Assembly: GCF_019703515.2 (NCBI RefSeq)
Contig: NC_059385.1
Span: 33,509,501 to 33,573,500 of the forward strand
From: Myxocyprinus asiaticus
Lineage: Eukaryota > Chordata > Actinopteri > Cypriniformes > Catostomidae
Direction: 5' to 3'
Length of the DNA: 64,000 nucleotides
How positions within the stretch are numbered: the stretch's first letter is position 1; each line of letters begins with the position of its first letter. The translations under genes and the position numbers were made by a program. Under the pieces are notes generated by a model. It saw only the letters and a program-made list of their open reading frames with translations. It had not been told where the DNA came from and searched no databases. Shown here piece by piece: positions 34,960 through 45,872 of the stretch.

Positions 34960-36750
34960 GTCATTGGGGTTTGGTTGCTAGGGTGCTCTAAATGGTTGCT
35001 AGGGCATGGCTAAGTAGTTTCCATAATGATACCTGAAGTCTGATTGTTCACCCAAGTAAAACAACCCAACTGTCATTTCTCTAGGACATTCTGATCCAAA
35101 CAAATCACTCTCAGCCATTTTGAATGGAAGTCAATGGGGTTTGGTTGCTAGGGTGCTCTAAATGGTTGCTAGGGCGTGGCATAGTAGTTTCTATGATTGT
35201 ACCTGAAGTCTGATTACTCACCCAAGTAAAACAGGCAAACTGTCAATTCTCTAAAACATTCTGATCCAAAGATATCACTCTCAGCCTTTTTGAATGGAAT
35301 TCAATTTGGTTTGGTTGCTAGGATGTCAAAATGGTTTCTAGGGCATGGCTAAGTAGTTTCCATGATGATACCTGAAGTCTGATTGCTCACTCAAGTAAAA
35401 CGAGCCAACTGTCATTTCTCTAGGACATTCTGATCCAAAGATATCACTCTCAGCCTTTTTGAATGGAAATCAATGGGGTTTGGTTTCTAGGGTGCTTTAA
35501 ATGGTTGCTAGGGCGTGGCGAAGTAGTTTCCATGATGATACCTGAAGTCTGATTGCTCACCCAAGTAAAAGAAGCCAACTGTCATTTCTCTAGGATATTC
35601 TGATCCAAAGAAAGCACTCTCAGCCATTTTTAATGGAAATCAATGGGGTTTGCTTGCTAGATTGCTCTAAATGGTTGCTAGGGCATGGCAAAGTAGTTTC
35701 TATGATGGTACCTGACGTCTGATTGGTCACCCAAGTAAAACAAGCAAACTGTCAATTCTCTAAAACATTCTGATCCAAAGATATCACTCTCAGCCATTTT
35801 GAATGGAATTCAATTTGGTTTGGTTACTAGGGTGTCAAAATGGTTTCTAGTGTGTGGCTAAGTAGTTTCCATGGTGATACCTGAAGTCTGATTGCTCACT
35901 CAAGTAAAACAAGCCAACTGTCATTTCTCTAGGACATTCTGATCCAAAGATATCACTCTCAGCCATTTTGAATGGAATTCAATTTGGTTTGGTTGCTAGG
36001 GTGTTGAAATGGTTGCTAGGGAGTGGCTAAGTAGTTTCCTTGATGATACCTGAAGTCTGATTGGTCACCCAAGTAAAACAAGCAAACTGTCAATTCTCTA
36101 AAACATTCTGATCCAAAGAAATCACTCTCAGCCATTTTGAATGGAATTCAATTTGGTTTGGTTGCTAGGGCATGGCGAAGTAGTTTCCATGATGATACCT
36201 GAAGTCTGATTGCTCACCCAAGTAAAAGAAGCCAACTGTCATTTCTCTAGGACATTCTGATCCAAAGATATCACTCTCAGCCATTTTTAAAGGAATTCAA
36301 TTTGGTTTGGTTGCTAGGGTGCTCTAAATGGTTTCTAGGGCGTGGCTAAGTTGTTTCCATAATGATACCTGAAGTCTGATTGCTCACCCAAGTATAAGAA
36401 GCCAACTGTCATTTCTCTAGGACATTCTGATCCAAAGAATTCACTCTCAGCCATTTTTAATGGAATTCAATTTGGTTTGGTTTCTAGGGTGCTCTAAATG
36501 GTTGCTAGGGCATGGCTAAGTTGTTTCCATGATGATACCTGAAGTCTGATTGCTCAACCAAGTATAAGAAGCCAATTGTCATTTCTCTAGGGCATTCTGA
36601 TCCAAAGATATCACTCTCAGCCTTTTTGAATGGAAGTCAATGTGATTTGGTCTCTAGGATGCTCTAAATATTTGCTAGGGCGTGGCAAAGTAGTTGCCAT
36701 GATGATACCTGAAGTCTGATTGCTCACCCAAGTAAAAGAAGCCAATCCGT
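34960..36750. repeat. Satellite array B2: eleven 170-bp monomers
   Basis: GGTTGCTAGG-type boxes start at 34973, 35143, 35313, 35482, 35652, 35822, 35991, 36160, 36309, 36479 and 36649. The spacing is 169-170 bp except one 149-bp interval with a 21-bp deletion between the two boxes. Each monomer ends with a CAGCCATTTTGAATGGAA segment missing from the 138-bp monomer. Monomers differ from each other by point changes. Confidence 0.93.
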
Positions 36751-36759
36751 ATTCTTACC

Positions 36760-37365
36760 TGTTCTCTCTCAAGTGATGGATGTCCCACAAAGTCACGAAT
36801 TGAAGATGATCCAACTTCATGTGGCTCTTCAGTGGCCTTCCCCATACTCAACAGCCCGAAGTCTTTTTTGCATAATTTACAACAAGCTCTATGTACATTG
36901 CTTGTGTCTGGCAAGAGCCAACCATAATAAAGTGTCAATGTCCTGCTATACTGGCTTGAATTTACATGGTCATGGTTTAGATAACTATCATTCCTGGTCA
37001 ATTACTATGATTCAAATTAGCCGATTAACAAAAATGAGCACACAAAATCAACTGAATCTGAGTGTGAAAATGTCACAAAATCTTATCAAATTCATCCACC
37101 ACAGTGGTAGTTGTACAATGGTGAAGGAGGGGGACTCCACTGTTAACACTAATTCAAGCTAGAAGGCAGCTGTACTGTCAGTCACACAGCCCTTCCAATC
37201 AAGGCCAGCGGGGAATATTACAAATATCATTATAGACTTTTTTAATTTTCCACAAAACAAGCCGATTTTCCATGTTTTCCATGATCTTAAATTTCGAAAA
37301 GCTAAATTCAAGCAATTTAAGCACTTTAGGGACCTTGTGCAAACCCTGTTATTACCTTTATTCAT
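36760..37365 (-). pseudogene. Inserted fragment with BED-type zinc finger
   Basis: On the minus strand the frame 37001-36675 contains RACCKLCKKDFGLLSMGKAT, followed by His-containing text. This is close to the Cys-x2-Cys...His BED finger found at the N-terminus of hAT transposases and their domesticated relatives. The lower-coordinate end runs into 170-bp satellite sequence. The other side of the insert ends in GACCTTGTGCAAACCCTG (37341-37358), which looks like a hAT terminus. A transposon fragment carried into the array fits best. No catalytic domain is present. Confidence 0.5.
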
Positions 37366-37400
37366 TAAGCAGATGCTTTTATCCAAAGCAACTGACAAAA
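37363..37400 (+). repeat. Possible SINE-type conserved box
   Basis: TTAAGCAGATGCTTTTATCC followed by AAAGCAACTGACA resembles a box (AGCAGACGCTTTTATCCAAA) very common in fish SINE/LINE tails. Only this short piece was recognised. Confidence 0.35.
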
Positions 37401-37569
37401 AGAAGCTATTCTTCTAAAGGAGAAATTAAGAATAAAAAGCTGTAAATGTAATAATGTATTTGTCTGATTTACAAGGAGTGGCTGAATGGCAAAATATTTC
37501 ATTATTAACTGTTAATACTCTTTGAAGACCTTTCTTGTCGTGTGGCTTCCTCTGGTGGACAAAAAGTAC

Positions 37570-38060
37570 AACAGCCTATTTTGAATGGAAGTCAATGGGA
37601 TTTGGTTCTTGGGTGCTCTAAATGGTTGCTAGGGCGTGGCTAAGTAGTTTTTCAAGTGGATACATGAAGACTGATTGCTCACCCAAGTGAAATTAGCCAA
37701 CTGTCATGTCTGTAGTCCATTCTGTTCCAAAGATATCCCTCTCAGCCATTCTTAATGGAAGTCAATAGGGCTGGTTGCTAGGGTGCTCTAAATGGTTGCT
37801 AGGGCATGGCTAGCCAGTGACCAGGGAGATTCTTATTGCCTGATTACTAACCTGACTCAAAAGATCCAATCGTCAAGTGTCTACAAAATTCTGTTCTGAA
37901 GATACCCTTCTGAGCCATTTTGAATGGAAGTCTATGGGGGTGGTTGCTAGGGTGCCGTAAATGGCTGCTAGGGTGTGGCTATGCCATTTCCAAGATGATA
38001 CTTAAAGACTGATTGGTAGCCCAAGTGAAATGAGCCCACTCATGTCTCTACGACATTCTG
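37570..38060. repeat. Satellite array B3: three 170-bp monomers
   Basis: Boxes at about 37604, 37773 and 37941 (spacing 168-169). The last two match the divergent monomers at 31.0-31.3 kb, so the array edge has the same variant order in units 2 and 3. Confidence 0.9.
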
Positions 38061-38169
38061 ATTGGGAGATATGATCCCACAAAATTCATTGTCTTGTCAT
38101 AGTAGGAAACAATTGTTTTCATGGGCAAGAGCCTTGCTATAATATGCCCATGGGGCAATTTTGGGCTGG

Positions 38170-38590
38170 TTTTAAGGCAGCATTTTACAGTTTTCAGACG
38201 CAGCCATATAGAAATGACGTGAGACAGAAACGGGGATAATGGAAAAATAAACACCTAATATAATTCCAGACATATGTAAACATATCCCTAAAACAATGTG
38301 ACAGTTAATCATGTCTGGCAACTTGACAAATATGTTTTCAATATTTTTGGGATATGTAAAAATTAAGGTGACATTTGATTATCTATAATCGTTTTGGAAG
38401 TCAAAGATTTATTTGCAAACTAATATTATAAAAGTCAGAAGACATTGTCAGTGTACCAAGTTTCTTCAAATAAATTTATATGGATTTATACACTCATGAA
38501 AGCCTTAGACTTAAAATGATTTCTTATCCTGTGGCTCCCTCTGGTGGACAAAAAAATAGTATAACAGCTTTCACTGGTCTGTCTGATTAT
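38170..38590. repeat. Second copy of the 28055-28480 block
   Basis: Same landmark order as the first copy, and in the same orientation. It follows array B3 after only about 110 bp, whereas in unit 1 there is no array before it. Confidence 0.85.
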
Positions 38591-38816
38591 TTAAAATGTG
38601 CTTTTTTCAGTTGTAGCACCCCCTATAGGCGGAATTTGACGTGACATGGCATGCAGCATAAGAATGTCGTGTTGTCTATGTGTATCTAGTTTCGCTACGT
38701 TTGGACTTTTAGTTTGGTAGATATAGGTCAATTTCGATTACATGGACGACGCCTGACCAGCTCGTTGGCTTATATCTTCGTAACGCTTTGAAAAAATAAT
38801 TTTTTTGGATACATTT

Positions 38817-39616
38817 TGTAGGGCTTTACTGGTTGTTTAGATCAGTGTTACTATCAGAAACAATTAATAATTATTTCTGTAGTTATTAATTAATATTTAA
38901 ATTAATTATTTGGATCTAACTCATTAAAACCTCATATGGGCTCCAGTAAATGTTACGTTTAGGAGCAAGTTCGGTTATTAGCAATAATTAATACTTATCA
39001 AAGATAATTACTAATTATTAAAATCAATAGAACATTGATGAGAATCAATGTTAGCTTTTTTAATCCTTTAAAATCAACAATTATCAAAGATAATCCTTAA
39101 TTGTTAACATCGATGAAACATTAATTAAAATTAACACTAGCTTATTGATCATTCAAATTCAACAATCATCAAAGATAATTATCAAATATCAAAAATCAAT
39201 AGAATTTTAATAAGGATTAACATTGACGGGGCACCACCCTGGAATCAGGGACTAGTAACCAAATATTAAAACAGTCTCAATATTAGATTGTTTTCTTAGG
39301 AAAATCGACATCCGAAGAATATCGGTTTTCGGGAAAAAAACAATGAATGAAGGTTTGAATCCGAGCACTGACATCCCGTCAGCATGACACAGGCATACGC
39401 AAAACCAAAACAAACCAAAACACTTCTCTTTGTAATATAAACAAAGTTTATTTATGCAGTAATATCAATTAATAATTAATACAATGCAGTCAATAAACTT
39501 CCGACTTACAACTACAAACTAAACAGTGATATGATTAGATATGGAAATAAAATAATGCTATAACACATAAGGTGTGTGTGTGACAGTGTGTGTGTGTGTG
39601 TGTGTGTCAGTGTGGT

Positions 39617-39660
<44 letters not shown>

Positions 39661-40596
39661 TAAGTGACAGCCCTAAAGCTGATTTCGCGATAGCGGGAGA
39701 GAAAGCAGCTGTGTTCATCGCTCAGGGACGTGGTTTTACGAGCGGGGCTCGTAAAAGTCCTGCGTTATTTGACTCTTTAATGGATGAACTCAGTTTCTGT
39801 CTCACCCGCGATGGCGAAATTGCACAATCCAATTTGGTTGGACCACAATACAGCAAAACAAATTTGTGATAATTAATACCCTGAGTATTAATAATGAGCG
39901 GACATGGCAATCCGTAAACTGTACAAGCAAAAACCTTGAAAAACAAGAATAACACGCTATAATATTCTACCTCTGCCCAGACGTAAACCTCTTACTTGTA
40001 TCGCATGAGGACACAGGTAGAATGTCGGCGGGCGGTACGGCTGTTGATTCTCGGCGGGCTGGCGGAGAACTCAGAAATGTCGACTTGATTGAAGATGGAA
40101 GAGAAATCTTTAATCTCTTCACTTCTGTAGGCAAACGGATGAAGATGCGAATTGCTCGGCGGTCTCCTTCGGATCCGTTAGAGTGTTCGGTTGAACACAG
40201 CGTAATCTCAACTCGTCCAGCGAGATGGAGATTGTATGGCTACAGTTTCAAGTCGGACATTACTTCCTTGTGCCACGAGGTTGCACCTGAGAGCAGCAAA
40301 AAGCTACATCTATATTCGCTGGAAGTAACTCACGAAACATTTCAGAGGTATTTCAACTCCTGATGATGTCATGTTTGAGGGACGTTCTGTTGTGTGCCTC
40401 ATCCAGTTGGAGTTGAGAATTCGATCCTTTAGTGAGCAAGGTTTCATGGATTTGTAGTCTGTTTTGGACTCCCTTTGTTTGATTTTGGCGCGATTTTTAT
40501 CAGTAAAATATATGACATGGAATGTGTGGCTTGAGTTATGTTTTTATGACTGTTAGGCCTGCCTTTGTCTTCTATCTGAATACATGAGGCCCAACA
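38817..40596 (-). mobile_element. Solo retroviral LTR, 1780 bp
   Basis: On the minus strand it starts TGTTGGGCCTCATG and ends CCTACA, as do the LTRs of the 52.6-61.2 kb provirus. AATAAA lies at 39447-39452. The 4-bp duplication ATTT flanks it (38813-38816 and 40597-40600). The flanks join into text that is uninterrupted at 29350-29400 (GATACATTT, then TGTCATGAGGTTC), which serves as an empty site. It contains a (CT)n/(CA)n microsatellite at about 39570-39656. The internal provirus has been lost, presumably by LTR-LTR recombination. Confidence 0.9.
40022..40363 (+). other. Open frame inside the solo LTR, antisense to the virus
   Basis: A 113-codon plus frame starting MSAGGTAVDSRRAGGELRNV. The same frame is open in the LTR at 53846-54253 and, with a frameshift, near 60610-61024. 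It lies in the U3 half. It could be a chance frame in a GC-richer segment, since the minus strand is also open there. No homolog is recognised. Confidence 0.3.
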
Positions 40597-40974
40597 ATTT
40601 TGTCAGGAGGTTCCATAGATGAAGCATACCAAATTTCGTGCGAATCAGGCATTCGGCCTTGGAGGAGTTTGAAAAAGTAAATTTTCCCAAAAATTCAAAA
40701 TGGCGGACAAATTTTATAGACGGAAATGAAATCAGAAAACGTTTTGTAGACCTTGACTCAAGGATTCAGAAGAAAAAATAATTTTGATCCTAACCCTTAT
40801 GGTACAAGAGTCATGACCACAAAGGCAAAGGTGCTTATTATAGCGCCACCTAGTGTCCGATGGGTGTGTGAGTGCCTGAGAAGTGGGGGGGATTTCTGAC
40901 CATCCCACCAAGTTTGATGTCTCTGCAACTTACGGTCTCTGATGCCCAGACACTTTTAAGGCAGAAAAAGAATA

Positions 40975-41004
<30 letters not shown>

Positions 41005-41006
<2 letters not shown>

Positions 41007-43675
41007 TAGCTGCAAGCAGCAATTAACGTTGTTCAAGTGGTTTAAGGCCTTTAAGCACATTAGTAAAAAGATATTATGTTTTATTTAGCAAGCATGTAAC
41101 CACCTAGATCAGGGGTGTCAAACTCAGTTCCTGGAGGGCCGCAGCCCTGCAGAGTTTAGTTCCAGCCCTGTTCCAAAATGCCTCCTCCTAATCTTCAAGC
41201 ACTCCTGAAGACCTTGATTAGCTGCTTCAGATGTGTTTAATTAGGGTTGGAGCTAAACTCTGCTGGACTGTGGCCCTCCAGGAACCGAGTTTGACACCCC
41301 TGACCTAGATCATAGATGGAATAGATCATTCGAGTCCTTCGAAGGATGCAGCCTTTGAATTGGGACACAGCCATTGTGTGTATGTGTGAAACACCACGTG
41401 ATTACAGAGGCGTAAAACTCGTTAGCGCCATCCATTGGCCGATTTCTTTCAAATTTCTCACAGACCTCTTGGGCCAGGATTCGAACAGGCCCACTGAGTT
41501 TTGTGCCGATCGGCCTCCGTTAATCTTGTCTAATAGATGCTCAAACTTCATTGGCTGATGGCGGCCATTTTTTTTTAGATACGCCAATGTCCTCATAGAC
41601 AGTCATGTTACCTTGGACAAAGACACTGCATGCCAGTTTCCAACTCAATCAGACTAACGGCTGCGTAGTTAGAGCTGTTTTCATGTTTTTTTTTTTCCTG
41701 TTATAGTGCCAGCAAGTGGCCAAACTCCACGTTTTTTTTTTACTGTCACCTCAGATTGAGCTCATACACGTGTACCAAGATTGGTGAAAATATCTCATTT
41801 CGTTCAGGGGTTATAGCCATTTTAGTAAAAATGGCCTGCCCTTTTCGAACGTTTTGGCACCCCTTAGGGACCATGAGTCGAAATTTCAACTTTTTTTGAT
41901 AATTATTGATACTCAGACTCCAGAGTATATTTCTGCACTGGTTTGGTTCCAATCCGGTGAAAAACCTAGGACTAGTTTGCAAAAGTAGGTTTTTAACATT
42001 ATCTGAAATATTTACCGAACGGTTTGACAGACACCAATGCTTCTTCAGGCAAAGTTGTTTAGAATGAGAAGAGCTATCAGGTGATATATATTACTTGTGT
42101 TTTTTCACAACACTGCATTATATACAACCATTAACACCTACAAAAATCGTGATAGCACCACCTAGCGGGCGATTATTTTTACAACTTTGCACAACCCTCT
42201 CAGACCAAGAGTCAAATAGGTCCACCAAGTTTCATTCCGATCGGTCATTGTTAACCTTGTGTAATAGCTGCTGAAATTTCATTGGCCGATGGCGGCCATG
42301 TTTTTCAACATACGTAAATGTCCATATAGACAATGATGGTAGCTGAGACAAAGACAATGTAAGCAAATTTTGAAGTCAATAGGATTAACAGTTTCATAGT
42401 TTCAGCCAATTTCATGTTTTTTTGGTATTATAGTGCCACCATGTGGCAAAACCACGGCAACTTTTCTGGGCGATCAAAGATTGACCTCTTACATAAGCAT
42501 GCCAAGTTTGGTGAAGATATCTCATTTCCTTCGAGTTATAGCCATTTATGTAAAATTGGCCACTCCTACTTCTGATGTTTTCGCATACCGTAGTTAGCTC
42601 GAGTCGAAAGTTCAAACTTTTTTTGATAACTTTTGATATAGAGACTCCATAGAATCGTTTGGCACTGGTTTGGTCCCAATCAGACGAAAAACCTAGGACT
42701 AGTTTGCAAAAGTAGGTTTTTATGAAAAATCCAAGATGGCGGAAAAGTTTTATAGGTGGAAATGAAATCGGAGATATACGTTTTATTTGATTTGAGCCAA
42801 GGATTCCAATGGTATAAAGCACTTGAGTCTACAACAAACGGTCTAGAAGTTATGAGCAGTTTCACGTTTTTGATCGCTGTAGCGCCCCCATTGACCGATT
42901 TGGCCGAGTCCGTGTTTCTGAGTGGCGAGCAAAACTACTACCATCTGACCAAGTTTCAAGTCTCTAGGCCTTATGGTATTATGTTTTATTTAGCAAGCAT
43001 GTAAACACCTACATCATAGGTGGAATAGACCATTTACAGCCAATACAGGTTATTTACCAAGGAAATACATCGTTTTTAAAGCTTTTTAAAGCTCATAGTG
43101 CCACCTATGGTCCGATCTCCATAAAAGTCTGCATGCTTGTTTAGAATCATATTCGTGAAGTTCTGAGTTTTTGTTTAGGAATTATGGGCTTATTTGTACA
43201 TTTGACCATGCCCATTTTCTAAATGGCACTGTTATAGCTACCCAAAGTGTAAAGTTCAACATTTGTTTTGATAATTGACCTAGAGAGTCCAGAGAATTGT
43301 ACTGCATAGGTTTTATTGAGGTTGAGTGAAAAACCTAGGACTAGTTCACAAAAGTAGTTTTTTTACATAATCGTGAATATTTAATGAACAATTTGATTGA
43401 CAGATGTGGTTCTTGAGGCAAAGTTGTTAAGTATGAGGAGATCTAACAAATTCAACCAAAAACACCACGTGATTACAGAGGCATAAAACTCGTTAGCGCC
43501 ATCCATTGGCCAATTTCTTTCAAATTTCTCACAGACCTCTAGGGCCAGGAGTCGATCAGGCCCACCGAGTTTTGTGCCGATCGGCCTCCGTAAACCTTGT
43601 CTAATAGGTGCTCAAATTTCATTGGCCGATGGTGGCCATATTTTTTGAGATATGCCAATGTCCTCATAGACAGTC
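41005..43675 (+). repeat. Composite repeat, unit 4, without satellite arrays
   Basis: Starts AATATAGCTGCAAGCAGCAA. It has recurring blocks such as AAAAACCTAGGACTAGTTTG (about 41950, 42690, 43330), CATTGGCCGATGGCGGCCAT and GTGCCACC. The segment around ACGTGATTACAGAGGC occurs at 41396 and 43471, so the unit has an internal duplication of about 2.1 kb period. It is cut at its right side by LINE copy B. Confidence 0.7.
41110..41302. mobile_element. Fold-back hAT MITE, 193 bp, perfect target duplication
   Basis: The ends CAGGGGTGTCAAACTC and GAGTTTGACACCCCTG are perfect inverted copies, and the similarity continues inward for 60 bp or more (CTGGAGGGCC, GCAGAGTTTAG). The 8-bp flank ACCTAGAT is identical on both sides (41102-41109, 41303-41310). 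No protein. hAT superfamily by duplication length and terminus. Confidence 0.93.
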
Positions 43676-43790
43676 ATTTCAATTGATTATTTGGAGTCTT
43701 CGGAGAGGGAATTAACCGCTAATCCGCACGCGACCAAAGTTGATCTGGAACATTCTTGAAAAGCTTGAAGATCTTGAGAATAGAATAAAC

Positions 43791-43822
43791 ATTTACAATT
43801 AATTAATTAATTAATTGTAAAT
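43791..43822. repeat. Perfect 32-bp palindrome
   Basis: ATTTACAATTAATTAA followed by its exact reverse complement, and then a further direct copy of AACATTTACAATT. It sits exactly where ORF1 sequence is joined to ORF2 endonuclease sequence. Confidence 0.95.
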
Positions 43823-43859
43823 AAACATTTACAATTCAAATTTCTCAAACAGATTAAAG

Positions 43860-44195
43860 ATAAATTAGGAAGAGTCATTATTGTTTTAGCTGAAATTCAA
43901 GGGCATTGGTTGATTTTGGCAAATATTTATGCGCCTAACGCTGATGATCAGGGCTTTTTTGTAGATCTTGAAGGGATGTTGCAGACCGCTGGCACCCCTC
44001 ATGATATAGTATTGGGAGGAGACTTTAATCTTTTGATGGACTCAGTCCTTGATCACAGTGAAGCAAAAGTGTGTAAGCCCCCTAGAGCAACCTTGACGCT
44101 TCACAGGATGTGTAAAAATCTTGGTCTTACAGATATTTGGAGACTTTTGAACCCATCAGTTTTTTTTCATCAGTCCATAAAATTTATTCTAGAAT

Positions 44196-44229
<34 letters not shown>

Positions 44230-44600
44230 ATATCCAGTCCCTCATTTCATCTGATGTTGATTGCTCAGTTGGAAACATCTTAGTCTCAGATCATGCCCTG
44301 GTGAGTTTAGAGGTGGTGCCACATACGGAGAAAAAGAAATCATATAGTTGGCACCTTGTGTCCCTTTTGCAAAATCCTTATTTCCAACAAATGCTAAAGG
44401 CTGAAATCAGTGTTTATATGGAGACCAATTGGTCCTCAGTATCCACTGTGGGCATGGCTTGGGAGGCACTTAAGGCGGTTCTTAGGGGTCGGATCATACA
44501 GTATGCCTCCAAAGCACGAGAACTCGTGGAGTTGGAAGGAAATATTAAAAATGCCGAAGCAGAGCTGAAGCGCCGTTTGTCATCCGATGGCCTCGATTGA
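43860..44600 (+). pseudogene. LINE ORF2 endonuclease region (copy B)
   Basis: The frame reads LILANIYAPNADDQGFF and then VLGGDFNLLMD, a conserved endonuclease box, then RMCKNLGLTDIWR. A T-tract of about 29 nt (44201-44229) interrupts the frame near the region where the last catalytic box (SDH, seen as VSDHALVSLE at 44286-44315) follows. The frame at 44301-44600 carries the linker up to the RT and then stops. The RT core is deleted between 44600 and 44700. Confidence 0.75.
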
Positions 44601-44691
44601 AATACAGATATAATACTATTTTGTCGTGGAAAGTGGAGTTTTGGTTATTCAGGGCAAGACAGTCATACTTTGAGTTGGGCCTCCACTTGGT

Positions 44692-45832
44692 ATGTGGAGG
44701 CCCAACACACCTGAGAGAGCCCCTCCCTGGTTCTGTATAGAACAGGAAGTTCTTGCCCCTATTTCGCCACTGCAGAGCCTTTCTATCAAATTAATTGGAG
44801 AAGCTAAGTTACATCCCGTTATCTCGCACTTGAACTCGGTATGGACTAAAGTGTCCAGACTGTTTAATTCTGACATTTTTTTAAATGTTGCCTCGAGCAT
44901 ATGGCTGAATCCCAAACTATGTATCAACAAGTCCCCTTTTTGCTGGTCAGAGTGGATTGGGAGGGGAGTTACTACACTCGGTGACCTGAATGGGAATGGA
45001 GTGTTGAGATCCTTTCAAAATTTGGTTCAACTTTTTGGGATTCCTAGATCTCAGTTCTATAAGTATTTACAACTGCGCCACCTGCTCTGTACTGTTTTTG
45101 GGAGTGGTTTACACCCTCCTAAAGCGGCAGACACTCTAGGAGAGGTGATTACTGCTTTTGGAAAAGGTCATGAGGCATCGGTGTATTACTCCCTACTAAT
45201 TCAGAGTATGGGAGATGGAACGTCAACTTCTCTTAAGAGATTATGGGAGAAAGATCTAAATTTGGTATTGGAGGAGGGAGAGTGGGCTGGGATTCTAAAA
45301 AATGTCAAATCTGCATCCAGTGACGCAAGGGTTCGCCTCATGCAATTTAAGATTTTACATAAAGTCTATTGGACCCCCTCTAGATTGCATAGGCTTGGTC
45401 TTAAAGACACACCCCCCTGCTGGCGATGTCAATTAGAAGATGGAGACACAACCCATGTCTTTTGGGGATGTGTTAAGATGCAGGAATTTTGGATGAGGAT
45501 TCAGAGTTTTCAAGGTTTTGGCCTCTCAAATTTTATTTTGCCCCAGACTCTGTATCTTGGGAGATGGGGCAGTCATTAATTTGGAGAATAAGCACATGAA
45601 AAACTGGGTCCTATCTAGTGTTATGATCGTAAAACAGATCACTTTGAGGAGTTGGAAGTCGGCTGGAGCTCCCCTTTTTCGGGAGTGGTGTTCAGAGATG
45701 GCCAGAGTGGCAGCTCTTGAGGAGGGGGTATCCAGAAGACTGGGGAGTCTGGACATGTTTGCGAAGAAGTGGGGCAAATATCTGTCTTTTTTGGAGGGCT
45801 CTCGGGGAGGGACAGTGGAGAGAGAGGTGTAG
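44692..45832 (+). pseudogene. LINE ORF2 C-terminal region (copy B)
   Basis: A 295-codon frame (44692-45579) with one frameshift into 45518-45832. It covers the RT connection and the C-terminal domain with CWRCQLEDGDTTHVFWGC. It is the longest open stretch of this LINE family in the window and is nearly identical in DNA to 22.92-24.04 kb. No RT active site is included. Confidence 0.8.
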
Positions 45833-45872
45833 GGGTTTTATGTGTGTGATTGTTTTATTTTATTTTATTTTT

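Larger units (their letters stand above)
33841..41004 (+). repeat. Composite repeat, unit 3, the largest
   Basis: Begins TATGGCCGCAAGCGGCAATC. It holds seven 138-bp monomers, about eleven 170-bp monomers, an unrelated 0.8-kb insert with a zinc-finger fragment, three more 170-bp monomers, the block duplicated from unit 1, and a solo LTR (38817-40596). It ends with CCAGACACTTTTAAGGCAG and an (AAT)n tract at 40972-41004. Removing the LTR leaves about 5.4 kb. Unit length varies mostly with monomer number. Confidence 0.75.

Noticed and set aside
30050..36750. CRISPR-like array reading of the regular repeats
   Set aside because: Whole monomers of 138 and 170 bp are repeated with no unique spacers, and the context is a vertebrate nuclear repeat region.
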